The position numbers and the translations under genes were made by a program. A DNA stretch of 64,000 nucleotides from Mesocentrotus franciscanus (Eukaryota; Echinodermata; Echinoidea; Camarodonta; Strongylocentrotidae), in assembly GCA_037976565.1 (NCBI GenBank), contig CP137671.1, positions 16,508,556-16,572,555 of the forward strand, written 5' to 3'. The notes beneath the pieces were generated by a model. It saw only the letters and a program-made list of their open reading frames with translations, ran no database searches and was not told the origin of the DNA. Within the stretch, counting starts at the first letter, position 1, and the number at the start of each line of letters is the position of its first letter. Positions 1 to 12,300 of this stretch are shown piece by piece.

Positions 1-105
1 CTCTCATCAAATAATATCATGTTAAGCCTATGTTATATATTATGAAGCGAAGCAAATGTATGTATTATTATGGACAATAAAACTTGAATCTTTAAACTTG
101 TTCAT
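1..105 (+). repeat. Possible 3' tail of a retroposon
   Basis: The stretch ends with an AATAAA signal near 71-77 followed by a short imperfect TTGAA-like run. The same layout (AATAAA, then short simple repeats) closes the clear LINE at 34.6 kb. No coding part is visible, so this is a weak call for a 5'-truncated LINE or SINE entering from the left edge. Confidence 0.25.
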
Positions 106-123
106 ACATTATATATATATATA

Positions 124-316
124 CAGTCAAACCTGCTTTAGTGACCACCTGTCTACAGAGACCACCTGTCTGCAAAGACCACACTTTTTGTTTCCCTTGA
201 AAATGGTTTCTCATTGAAACATGTACTAAAGGAACCTGTGTACAAAGACCACCCACCTGTCTACAAAGACCACTTTTTGTGTTTCCTTGGGCGGTCGCTA
301 TAGACCGGTTTGACTG
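124..316. mobile_element. Tc1/mariner-type MITE, 193 bp
   Basis: The element begins CAGTCAAACC and ends GGTTTGACTG, a 10-bp perfect terminal inverted repeat, and is flanked on both sides by TA (122-123 and 317-318), the target duplication of the Tc1/mariner superfamily. Inside are four imperfect copies of a GACCACCTGTCTACAAAG-like motif arranged as direct repeats. There is no transposase, so it is non-autonomous. It is preceded by a short (AT)n run, a typical TA-rich target. Confidence 0.72.
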
Positions 317-318
317 TA

Positions 319-2460
319 TATATTGTATACTAAAGCATGTTTAATTATTCCTTTGATTTTTTGGAACTTTACATGTGTAAATTTAATTGTAACTTTTGCT
401 CTTACCCAAACTACAGTCTCCTTTCGAGCAATATGACAGTAACAGTACTTCAAGGCTTGTTTCTCAGCAATGAGGGTTAGCTTCAAGTAGCAGTAGCAGG
501 TACATGCAATTTTTTCTTTCTTCAAACATTTACTTACCCATAGTTCTTTTCATGTGAAGATGATTCAAAGCACAACTACATGTATATTTATTATAATATA
601 TACGACCTGCTTTCATAAAGTCTTCTTGTGAAATCTCATGAGTTTGAGTCCAATTCCCCACACCCCTTCCCCTTTTTTTCTTCTGGCTCCTATCTCTTTG
701 AGCCAGCCCTTTGACTTTCATGTATGCTTAGATCTTTTAATTTAAAATTTAAAACTTGCTTTCTTCAGTCATTAATATGCAACATAATGCATGATTCACA
801 TAAAATGGGGATATGTTAAAAACCCAGAAGATATAAGAACAGACTGCGATAATGAAATGAAGTGTGGAAGAGAGGATCTGAGCTAGAAGACTAAGAACGC
901 AGCCCAGGCTAAGCAGTAGGAACCAGTTTAGGCTTCACTCAAGACACAATATATTTTTGTAATGAAGTGGTAAATATTGGGTCTGTGCTTGCAGAGTACT
1001 AATAGGGAGCAAGAGAGACCATGTATACACATAGCCGAAACAGAAAGCGAATAAATTTGAGACATTCTATGATTAATTGTGTAGGAAGCCAAATATAAAT
1101 CTAATTTCAAATGTCACTTGTCATCTTGGATGTGATAGATCTACAATTATCATAACAGTGATGTTCGTAGCCTTAATTAAGAAATTGCAAATGGAATGTT
1201 ACTAAAATAAAGTCTACACCATTCACAAGATGCCAATTTGCTTTTAACACCATTGAAACAACTTTCAAAAAATCAACTCAGGCAATTTCAATACCCTATT
1301 GTTGTACATCCCATATAAAATCATGTTCTGATTCTATAATACATCTTTGTAATGTTTGCAAGTTTTTCTTCAGATGAACCCTGCAAGACCATTGAACTTG
1401 CCTGTAGTTGATTTTTTTCTTCTTTTGTTAGGTAGTTCCAGACATGTTGTTTAGTCATTTAAGACTTTAAGGATTCATAACTTTATATTTTATCAGATTT
1501 TCCTCAAACTTTCCCTGAGTTTTGTCTGTAATTTTTCTGCTTTTCTCAAAACCTCATAATATCAAGGTAGACTTCCCTTTGATAACCAAATTCCATCAGT
1601 GTGTGTAGTGAACCCTCCCTCTTTTTCCAATACACTTTTGCAATATAATTAAACACTTAAAGATTCATTGTAATGCATTAAAGTTTACTCTTTGCAAGTT
1701 CACATTTTCATATTCATGATTAAATTTACAACTGTTGTAATGCTAACTGTAATTAAACAGTACTGTAATTGTTATGTACCTACATGTACTACCACTCAGC
1801 CTTAAACTTTGTAATAGTCAGGAAGATATCCTGCTAATCTATGATAATGGTTCTATTAAACTATAGATATGCACATGTAATGTAATATTTTCAATTAAAC
1901 CCTATTTACAGAAAGAGGAAAGCAACAAGTGGCACCATTCATGTATTCCTCCAAAGTACCCATGCCAATCTTGCCTTAGCTGAACTTGCCTGAAAGACTG
2001 AATCCATGACAAATTTAAGGTATTTTTATTCAAAATTATATGTTTAGATAGAAAAAATGCCATGGCCATTAGATTATTATGTCAAAGGGGTATAAGAGAA
2101 TGTCTTCCACATTTGAAGGAGGATAACCATTAAATATATATTGAAAATTGAATTTCCAGTCATTCTCTCTATACAGTATATGAAGAATGATATCTAGGGA
2201 TTTGATATAATGACATGTTCGATATTGATCAGTTTGTGTACTTAATTAGATGCATTCATTCATTCCTAAAAGAAAGGCTTTGGAGCATACATGAATTTGA
2301 AATAGAGATCTATCCCACTTTAATTGTTAGGTTAATATAGAATTGATATGATTTTTTATTTTATTTGAGACCTTTTGTAAAACCCCAATAGAATCCATTT
2401 GATTTGTTTGCACGATTGTATTTTTACTATCCATACTATCATTTTCTTATTTCTCTATGC
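319..2460. other. No gene recognised
   Basis: AT-rich DNA with short open frames only. A lysine/arginine-rich minus-strand frame at 530-721 has no convincing acceptor and no recognisable domain. I see no RNA gene, repeat array or transposon terminus here. Confidence 0.5.
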
Positions 2461-3392
2461 AGGCTGCCATGGATCAGTAGCTTTCTTCATGGACGAGAAC
2501 AGATGACAAGATACAACGGAGTACTTTCATCTTCTCTTTCTCCAGTTGGAGGTGTACCCCAGGCTACTCGCCTTGGGCCAGCAATTTTCCTTGTGTTGAT
2601 TAATGACGTATTGACAGATGCAGCAGGTATATATCCAGATGGAAATATGTCGAGGATATATCTTCTGCGGAAAGCTGCAGACTAGATCAAGCAAAGAGCT
2701 GCTCTGTTCCATCAGTGGTGTTCGGATAACGAACTTCGCATCAACTCGTCAAAGTGCAAATTGATGAGAGTGTCCTTCTCACAGACCGAACCTCCACCTA
2801 TGCATCTTGAGTTAGATGATGCAACTCTGCACAAAGTCAAAGAGGTAAAGCTTCTGGGTGTCATACTGCAGCATAACCTACGTTGGGACAGCCACGTTCG
2901 TGATATCACAGGCAGGGCATCAAGAAAATTCTACGTCATTCGGGCCCTAAAGTGTTATCCCGCCCCTGTGGAAGACCTCCTCACTATTTATACGTGCTAC
3001 ATTCAACCTGTGCTTGAGTACTGTGTTCCAGTTTGGAATTCATCCATTACATCTGAAGAGGCCAATGATATCGAGAGAGTCCAGAAAAGAGCCCTCCGTA
3101 TCATTTTTCACGATCAATACCACAGCTATGAACATGCCCTCTAGAGTTAAGGTCTGCAATCCCTCTCTGACAGAAGGGAACATCTTGCCCTAAGGTTCAC
3201 AGAATCGCTTTACAAGCACTTTCGCGACTGGCTCCCAGAGATGCAGAGCACGAATCGACGGTTAAAACACAGTGAAAGATTGAGAGACTTTAAATGCCGA
3301 AAAGAAAGACTAAGAAATAGCACTCTTCCTTACTTGGTAAGGACTCTGAATGAACATTTTTCTGATGTCATTAATTTTGTTTGTCTGACATT
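2461..3392 (+). pseudogene. Decayed non-LTR retrotransposon reverse transcriptase (C-terminal half)
   Basis: A single reading frame carries the RT core GGVPQATRLGPAIFLVLIND (around 2548-2607), the 'thumb' part starting WCSDNELRINSSKCKLM (around 2716-2766), and the downstream LLGVILQHNLRWDSHV and VLEYCVPVWNSSI motifs typical of LINE ORF2 proteins. Stops interrupt it at 2683, 3142 and 3148, yet the same frame continues to about 3392 without a frameshift. The catalytic YxDD block is missing: the frame passes from INDVL to the thumb with about 20 unrelated residues between. The 5' boundary is preceded by a pyrimidine-rich tract ending TATGCAG, which looks like a splice acceptor; simple 5' truncation is more likely. 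Clade (CR1/L2/Jockey group) is inferred from motif wording only. Confidence 0.82.
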
Positions 3393-3535
3393 CAGGGCCG
3401 TAGCCAGAGTTTGATGTTTGGGGGAGGGGGCACATACATGTAATTGATCGACGTCCTGGGGAGGGGTCTATGAGGAGGGGTGTGTGATCTTGGAAATTTT
3501 TAGGGGGCATGTGCCCCCCCCTGGCTACGGGCCTG
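3393..3535. mobile_element. hAT-type MITE, 143 bp, with perfect 8-bp TSD
   Basis: The left end CAGGGCCGTAGCCAG and the inverted right end CAGGCCCGTAGCCAG match at 14 of 15 positions. Both flanks carry CTGACATT (3385-3392 and 3536-3543), an exact 8-bp duplication as expected for the hAT superfamily, whose ends usually begin CAG/CAGG. The interior is G-rich and non-coding. It lies directly after the LINE coding relic, so it inserted into the older LINE copy. A similar right end (CTGGCTACGCCCTTG) occurs alone at 5831-5845. Confidence 0.85.
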
Positions 3536-4210
3536 CTGACATTTACTCTTGCTGTAACATATAGTGAGATGCATGAAAACATTTTTGGGGTGTATTTGCC
3601 AGTGATTGTGCAATAGGTGTTTAATAATTGAATTTTGTAATCAATTTTCAATTATTTCCTATTTAATTGTGAATTAATATTTATATTAATTGCATTGAAT
3701 TTTTAATAACGATTATGATTGGAATATGAACGAATTCACACCGATCACAGAGGATTTAGCCATTGCAATATGTTTGTTTTATTTTGATTATCAACAAATT
3801 TTAACATTCTTCGCGAATTTGCAATATTATTCACATTATTTCTTAATTCATTACGAAATTTGATTCCAATATTTCCAATATTTTCTACCAATGACACAAA
3901 ATCAACCCTTCTGCATGTCGAATTTTTAATAGTAATGGTTTTAATGTTAATTTCAATAGTATATTTTTAGAATGTTTAAGTTAAGATTTTCATTGCTTAC
4001 TTATTAGTCAAACTTAACAAAAGTTGTCATTATTATTGTCATTTGATCACTTTTATTTGAATTTCATTGTATACAGTTGATTGCTTGGACTGCTTTAATA
4101 ATTATTGTACAATTGCTTTTATCATGTACGGTATATATATTTTCAACTGTTGTTACCATTGCAATTCAGTCTTTGGACTGTGAGAATGGATAATATTCAA
4201 TAAAATCCTT
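3536..4210 (+). repeat. Probable 3' UTR and tail of the RT relic
   Basis: AT-rich sequence without open frames runs from the RT relic to an AATAAA signal at about 4199-4204 followed by a short CTTCAATCAAG tail. The position and layout fit the 3' untranslated part of the same LINE copy, split by the hAT MITE. This is inference from position. Confidence 0.4.
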
Positions 4211-5851
4211 CAATCAAGTAACACACATGTGCAGCCTTGCAGTCAGGAACGAACACCATCCATTCAAAAGTGCACTGATTATATTGGATCTTGAAGCCAA
4301 GAATCAGATAGTTAGACATTATATTGGATCATTTATCCTTACTTTCAAAAGGAATAGTCCCACCATTAATGTTGCTTTATAGCACATAAACAATGCTTTT
4401 CATTTGCAATATTTCAGTATGCTTATGTGTAATTACATCAATGAATTAATTAAATCGCCATTGAATCTAAAAGGTATTTTATACCTCATGGGATATTTAG
4501 AAGAAAAAAATGGGGAGGATAGCTTCAAATTTCTTTTTGTATGCAAGAGTATCCATAATGATGTGAATATGTACATGTACATGTATGTTTGTTGCATATG
4601 ATTCTTTCTTGGTTTCAAAGCTGTAATTATTGCACATTTATAATTCAACATAATGCTCTGACGTTTTTTTAAAGCAAAGATTTTATACTTTTTCAGAATG
4701 GTAGTGTAAAGAATAATGAAAGATTGAGGTGAAGGGATAGGATAAGTACTTCAAGATTGGAAAATATATTCTCTATAAGTATCAACTAAAATGTATGTTG
4801 TCAAATGAGATACTATTTTGTCCACAGATGCAATAAGTAATGGATTTTTTTTAAATGTCAGCAAACTATCTAAATGTACATGTGTATATCAAATCTTATG
4901 TACATGTAGTTTCTATAGCTAATATAGTTTGGAGGACTTAGAGATAGAAAACATGCTGATTGATTAATTACTCTTCTTTGCAATTTTCACTCTAACTGGC
5001 AAGGAAAGGGAAAATTAGAAGACACCAAGAAAGTATTCCCAAAGCAATTACATTTCTCTTATCCTATAATGCATTTTTCTTGTCAATAAATGCAAATGCG
5101 AGGGTTGTCCACATCACATCACAACTACAGAACAGTTTAATTAAAATTAACATACATGTAAACGTGTGTATTGTGGAATAAATTAGAAGATTTTATAATT
5201 TTATATTAATTATTATCTTTTCAGTTCCATCATGTTATGTCAATGAGCTTATGCATGTACATGTCCTTTTTGCAATGTACAGGTACTACCAAAAAGATGA
5301 ACAATATTGTTTTTAGATATAAAATATACAGTTAACAAGTGAATTATTCATACTCCTTGTAAATGTGATGTTTTTGGGGTGTATTTTTCGTAACGTGAAT
5401 GAAAGGTGGACTGGGTGAATTAGAGCCCTTTAAAATACTTGAAAGATGTGACCTTTGATATGGCATATTCTCAAAAACATAAATCGACAAGTAATTGTTT
5501 ACATACTGAAAAAAGTAAGAAACTTGGTAAGGTGTGAATAATTTAGTTAAATGTACATGTAGTGTAACGTTTTCAAATGGTTGAAAGTTTTACAGTTGTA
5601 ATTGTTGAAATTAAGAATGTTAAATCTCATTTTCATGTTTCCGCAATAGTTGTGTTAAAATTGCTATACAAAAATTAAAACTTAAAAAATATGTCACCTT
5701 GAAAATGGACTAAACTGAATATTTGTGAACATGCAATATCCACGAAAATTCTCAACAAATTGGGCAAAAATAAAATAATGCTCCTCACCCTCCACGAATT
5801 GGGCAAAAGAACACCTCCCCTTAAAAAATCCTGGCTACGCCCTTGGTAGTG
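4211..5851. other. No gene recognised
   Basis: AT-rich DNA with ACATGTAC-rich stretches and only short chance frames. At 5831-5845 a hAT-like right terminus (CTGGCTACGCCCTTG) resembles the end of the 3393-3535 MITE, but no matching left end or target duplication was found. Confidence 0.45.
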
Positions 5852-5884
5852 ATGATGATGGTGTGATGATGGTGGTGATGGTAG
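5852..5884. repeat. GATGGT microsatellite at the gap edge
   Basis: Short run of GATGATGGTG units directly abutting the N block; simple-sequence DNA here may have helped break the assembly. Confidence 0.7.
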
Positions 5885-6384
5885 NNNNNNNNNNNNNNNN
5901 NNNNNNNNNNNNNNNNNNNNNNNNNNNNNNNNNNNNNNNNNNNNNNNNNNNNNNNNNNNNNNNNNNNNNNNNNNNNNNNNNNNNNNNNNNNNNNNNNNNN
6001 NNNNNNNNNNNNNNNNNNNNNNNNNNNNNNNNNNNNNNNNNNNNNNNNNNNNNNNNNNNNNNNNNNNNNNNNNNNNNNNNNNNNNNNNNNNNNNNNNNNN
6101 NNNNNNNNNNNNNNNNNNNNNNNNNNNNNNNNNNNNNNNNNNNNNNNNNNNNNNNNNNNNNNNNNNNNNNNNNNNNNNNNNNNNNNNNNNNNNNNNNNNN
6201 NNNNNNNNNNNNNNNNNNNNNNNNNNNNNNNNNNNNNNNNNNNNNNNNNNNNNNNNNNNNNNNNNNNNNNNNNNNNNNNNNNNNNNNNNNNNNNNNNNNN
6301 NNNNNNNNNNNNNNNNNNNNNNNNNNNNNNNNNNNNNNNNNNNNNNNNNNNNNNNNNNNNNNNNNNNNNNNNNNNNNNNNNNNN
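5885..6384. other. Assembly gap of exactly 500 N
   Basis: 500 consecutive Ns. The round length suggests a placeholder rather than a measured distance. Satellite sequence begins immediately on the right, so the true left edge of the array is unknown. Confidence 0.97.
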
Positions 6385-9300
6385 ATCCAGGGGCCCGCTT
6401 AGGGCCCTTGGTTGGGTCCAGGGGGCAGATCCACCGGAAGTTCAGGGGTTTTAGGCATAAAATTACCGTCAGATGAGCATCTAGGGGCCCGTTTTAGGGC
6501 CCTAGGTGGGTCCAGAGGGCAGAGCCCTGGAAGCTCTCGGGTTTTAGGCATTTAACTATGGTCAGATGAGCATATTTTGATAACCTCTTTGTGACACTGG
6601 CAGGTCACTAATTGGCGTGGGGTCCAGGGCGGACCCCCAGAAGCTCAGGGGTTAAGGCAATAAATTACGGTCAGATGAGTATCCAGGGGCCGCCTTAGGC
6701 CATTGGTGGGGTCCAGGGGCAGAGCCCCGGAAGCTCAGGGTTTTAGGCGTTTAATTACGGTCAGATGAGCATATTTTGATACCTTATTTGTGACACTGGC
6801 AGGACACTAATTGGCGTGGGTCCAGGGGGCGGAGCCCCCGGAAGCTCAAGGGTTTTAGGCATTGAATAACGGTCAGTATCCAGGGGCCCGCTTAGGGCCC
6901 TGGTTAGGTCCAGGGGCAGAGCCACCGGAAGTTCAGGGTTTTGGCATAAAATTACCGTCAGATGAGCATCTAGGGCCCGTTTTAGGCCCTAGGTGGGTCC
7001 AGAGGGCAGAGCCCTGGAAGCTCGGGTTTTAGGCATTTAACTACGGTCAGATGAGCATATTTTGATAACTCTTTGTGACACTGGCAGGTCACTAATCGGC
7101 GGGGTCCAGGGGCGGACCCCGAAGCTCAGGGGTTTAAGGCAATAAATTACGGTCAAATGAGTATCCAGGGGCCCGCCTTAGGCCATAGGTCCAGGGCAGA
7201 GCCTCCGGAAGCTCAGGGTTTTAGGCGTTTAATTACGGTCAGATGAGCATATTTTGATACCTTATTCATGACACTGGCAGGTCACTAATTAGTTCAGGGG
7301 CTGAGCCCTGAAACTCAGAGATTTGAGGCATTTTATAACGGTCATTGAGCATTCAGGGGCTCGCCTTGGCCCCTAGTGGGGTCGAGGGGGCAGAGCCCCC
7401 GGAAGCTCAGGGGTTTTTGGCATTTAATTACGGTCAGATGAGCATATTTTGATACACTATTTGTGACACTGGCAGGTCACTAATTGCGTGGGGTCCAGGG
7501 GGCGGAGCCCCAAGTTCAGGGTTTAGGCAATGAATTACTGTCAGATGAGTATCCAGGGGCCTGACTTAGGGCCATTGGTTGGGGCCAGGGGGCAGAGCCC
7601 CTGGAAGCTCAGGGGTTTTAGGCGTTTAATTACGGTCAGATGAGCATATTTTGATATTTTTTTTGTGACACAGGCAGGACACTACTTGGCGTGGGGTCCA
7701 GGGGGCGGAGCCCCGGAAGCTCAAGGGTTTTAGGCATTGAATAACGGTCAGATGAGTATCCAGGGGCCCGCTTTAGGGCCCTTGGTTAGGTCCAGGGGGC
7801 AGAGCCACCGGAAGTTCAGGGGTTTTAGGCATAAAATTACCGTCAGATGAGCATCTAGGGGCCCGTTTTAGGGCCCTAGGTGGGTCCGAGGGCAGAGCCC
7901 CTGGAAGCTCTCGGGTTTTAGGCATTTAACTACGGTCAGATGAGCATATTTTGATAACCTCTTTGTGACACTGGCAGGTCACTAATCGGCGTGGGGTCCA
8001 GGGGGCGGACCCCAAGAAGCTCAGGGTTTAAGGCAATAAATTACGGTCAAATGAGTATCCAGGGGCCCGTCTTAGGGCCATTGGTAGGGTCCAGGGGGCA
8101 GAGCCTCCGGAAGCTCAGGGGTTTTAGGCGTTTAATTACGGTCAGATGAGCATATTTTGATATCCTTTTCGTGACACTGGCAGGACACTAATTGGCGTGG
8201 GGTCCAGGGGGCGGAGCCCCCGGAAGCTCAAGGGTTTTAGGCATTGAATAACGGTCAGATGAGTATCCAGGGGCCCGCTTACGGGCCCTTGGTTAGGTCC
8301 AGGGGGCAGAGCCACCGGAAGTTCAGGGGTTTTAGGCATAAAATTACCGTCAGATGAGCATCTAGGGGCCCGTTTTAGGGCCCTAGGTGGGTCCAGAGGG
8401 CAGAGCCCCGGAAGCTCTCGGGTTTTAGGCATTTAACTACGGTCAGATGAGCATATTTTGATAACCTCTTTGTGACACTGGCAGGTCACTAATCGGCGTG
8501 GGGTCCAGGGCGGACCCCAGAAGCTCAGGGTTTAAGGCAATAAATTACGGTCAAATGAGTATCCAGGGGCCCGCCTTAGGCCATTGGTAGGGTCCAGGGG
8601 GCAGAGCCTCCGGAAGCTCAGGGGTTTTAGGCGTTTAATTACGGTCAGGTGAGCATATTTTGATACCTTATATATGACACTGGCAGGTCACTAATTGGCG
8701 TGGGGTCCAGGGGGCTGAGCCCCCTGAAACTCAGAGATTTGAGGCATTTTATAACGGTCATTGAGCATTCAGGGGCTCGCCTTAGGCCCCTAGTGGGGTC
8801 GAGGGGGCAGAGCCCCCGGAAGCTCAGGGGTTTTTGGCATTTAATTACGGTCAGATGAGCATATTTTGATACACTATTTGTGACACTGGCAGGTCACTAA
8901 TTGGCGTGGGGTCCAGGGGGCGGAGCCCCCGGAAGTTCAGGGGTTTTAGGCAATGAATTACCGTTAGATGAGTATCCAGGGGCCTGACTTAGGGCCTTTG
9001 GTTGGGTCCAGGGGGCAGAGCCCCTGGAAGCTCAGGGGTTTTAGGCGTTTAATTACGGTCAGATGAGCATATTTTGATATCTTTTTGTGACACTGGTAGG
9101 ACACTAATTGGCGTGGGGTCCAGGGGGTGGAGCCCCCGGAAGCTCAAGGGTTTTAGGCATTGAATAACGGTCAGATGAGTATCCAGGGGCCCGCTTAGGG
9201 CCCTTGGTTAGGTCCAGGGGGCAGAGCCACCGGAAGTTCAGGGGTTTAGGCATAAAATTACCGTCAGATGAGCATCTAGGGGCCCGTTTTAGGGCCCTAG

Positions 9301-12300
9301 GTGGGTCCAGAGTGCAGAGCCCCTGGAAGCTCTCGGGTTTTAGGCATTTAACTATGGTCAGATGAGCATATTTTGATAACCTCTTTGTGACACTGGCAGG
9401 TCACTAATCGGCGTGGGGTCCAGGGGGCGGACCCCAGAAGCTCAGGGGTTTAAGGCAATAAATTACGGTCAAATGAGTATCCAGGGGCCCGCCTTAGGGC
9501 CATTGGTTGGGTCCAGGGGGCAGAGCCTCCGGAAGCTCATGGGTTTTAGGCGTTTAATTACGGTCAGATGAGCATATTTTGATACCTTATTCATGACACT
9601 GGCAGGTCACTAATTGGCGTGGGGTTCAGGGGGCTTAGCCCCCTGAAACTCAGATATTTGAGGCATTTTATAACGGTCATTGAGCATTCAGGGGCTCGCC
9701 TTAGGTTCATAGTGGGGTCGAGGGGGCAGAGCCCCCGGAAGCTCAGGGGTTTTTGGCATTTAATTACGGTCAGATGAGCATATTTTGATACACTATTTGT
9801 GACACTGGCAGGTCACTTATTGGCGTGGGGTCCAGGGGGCGGAGCCCCCGGAAGCTCAGGGGTTTTAGGCGTTTAATTACGGTCAGATGAGCATATTTTG
9901 ATATCTTTTTCGTGACACTGGCAGGACACTAATTGGCGTGGGGTCCAGGGCGGAGCCCCGGAAGCTCAGGGTTTTAGGCATTGAATAACGGTCAGATGAG
10001 TATCCAGGGGCCCGCTTAGGGCCCTTGGTTAGGTCCAGGGGCAGAGCCACCGGAAGTTCAGGGTTTTAGGCATAAAATTACCGTCAGATGAGCATCTAGG
10101 GGCCCGTTTTAGGGCCTAGGTGGGTCCAGAGGGCAGAGCCCCTGGAAGCTCTCGGGTTTTAGGCATTTAACTACGGTCAGATGAGCATATTTTGATAACC
10201 TATTTGTGACACTGGCAGGTCACTAATCGGCGTGGGGTCCAGGGGGCGGAGCCCCCAGAAGCTCAGGGGTTTAAGGCAATAAATTACGGTCAAATGAGTA
10301 TCCAGGGGCCCGCCTTAGGGCCATTGGTAGGGTCCAGGGGGCAGAGCCTCCGGAAGCTCAGGGGTTTTAGGCGTTTAATTACGGTCAGATGAGCATATTT
10401 TGATATCTTTTCGTGACACTGGCAGGACACTAATTGGCGTGGGGTCCAGGGGCGGAGCCCCAAGCTCAGGGTTTTAGGCATTGAATAACGGTCAGATGAG
10501 TATACAGGGGCCCGCTTTAGGTCCCTTGGTTAGGTACAGGGGGAGAGCCACCGGAAGCTCATGGGTTTTAGGCGTTTAATTACGGTCAGATGAGCATATT
10601 TTGATACCTTATTCATGACACTGGCAGGTCACTAATTGGCGTGGGGTTCAGGGGGCTTAGCCCCCTGAAACTCAGATATTTGAGGCATTTTATAACGGTC
10701 ATTGAGCATTCAGGGGCTCGCCTTAGGTTCATAGTGGGGTCGAGGGGGCAGAGCCCCCGGAAGCTCAGGGGTTTTTGGCATTTAATTACGGTCAGATGAG
10801 CATATTTTGATACACTATTTGTGACACTGGCAGGTCACTTATTGGCGTGGGGTCCAGGGGGCGGAGCCCCCGGAAGTTCAGGGGTTTTAGGCGTTTAATT
10901 ACGGTCAGATGAGCATATTTTGATATCTTTTTCGTGACACTGGCAGGACACTAATTGGCGTGGGGTCCAGGGGGCGGAGCCCCCGGAAGCTCAAGGGTTT
11001 TAGGCATTGAATAACGGTCAGATGAGTATCCAGGGGCCCGCTATAGGGCCCTTGGTTAGGTCCAGGGGGCAGAGCCACCGGAAGTTCAGGGGTTTTAGGC
11101 ATAAAATTACCGTCAGATGAGCATCTAGGGGCCCGTTTTAGGGCCCTAGGTGGGTCCAGAGGGCAGAGCCCCTGGAAGCTCTCGGGTTTTAGGCATTTAA
11201 CTACGGTCAGATGAGCATATTTTGATAACCTATTTGTGACACTGGCAGGTCACTAATCGGCGTGGGGTCCAGGGGGCGGAGCCCCCAGAAGCTCAGGGGT
11301 TTAAGGCAATAAATTACGGTCAAATGAGTATCCAGGGGCCCGCCTTAGGGCCATTGGTAGGGTCCAGGGGGCAGAGCCTCCGGAAGCTCAGGGGTTTTAG
11401 GCGTTTAATTACGGTCAGATGAGCATATTTTGATATCTTTTTGTGACACTGGCAGGACACTAATTGGCGTGGGGTCCAGGGGCAGAGCCCCGGCTCAGGG
11501 TTTTAGGCATTGAATAACGGTCAGATGAGTATCCAGGGGCCCGCTTTAGGGCCCTTGGTTAGGTACAGGGGGAGAGCCACCGGAAGCTCATGGGTTTTAG
11601 GCGTTTAATTACGGTCAGATGAGCATATTTTGATACCTTATTCATGACACTGGCAGGTCACTAATTGGCGTGGGGTCCAGGGGCTTAGCCCCTGAAACTC
11701 AGGTTTTGAGGCATTTTATAACGGTCATTGAGCATTCAGGGGCTCGCCTTAGGGCCATAGTGGGGTCGAGGGCAGAGCCCCGGAAGCTCAGGGTTTTAGG
11801 CATTTAATTACGGTCAGATGAGCATATTTTGATACCTATTTGTGACACTGGCAGGTCACTTATTGGCGTGGGGTCAGGGCGGAGCCAGGAAGCTCAGGGT
11901 TTTAGGCGTTTAATTACGGTCAGATGAGCATATTTTGATATCTTTTTGTGACACTGGCAGGACACTAATTGGCGTGGGGTCCAGGGGCGGAGCCCCAAGC
12001 TCAGGGTTTTAGGCATTGAATAACGGTCAGATGAGTATCCAGGGGCCCTTTAGGGCCTTGGTTAGGTCCAGGGGCAGAGCCACCGGAAGCTCAGGGTTTT
12101 AGGCATAAAATTACGGTCAGATGAGCATATAGGGGCCGTTTTAGGGCCCTAGGTGGGTCCAGAGGGCAGAGCCCCTGGAAGCTCTCGGGTTTTAGGCATT
12201 TAACTATGGTCAGATGAGCATATTTTGATAACCTCTTTGTGACACTGGCAGGTCACTAATTGGCGTGGGGTCCAGGGGGCAGAGCCTCCGGAAGCTCAGG

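Noticed and set aside
530..721. Basic minus-strand frame containing GLAQRDRSQKKKRGRG
   Set aside because: No pyrimidine tract or acceptor precedes it, and there is no domain or neighbouring exon.
2404..3144. Domesticated, spliced RT-derived host gene, suggested by an acceptor-like TATGCAG before the frame
   Set aside because: Three in-frame stops and loss of the catalytic block argue for a dead LINE; no donor or partner exon is seen.
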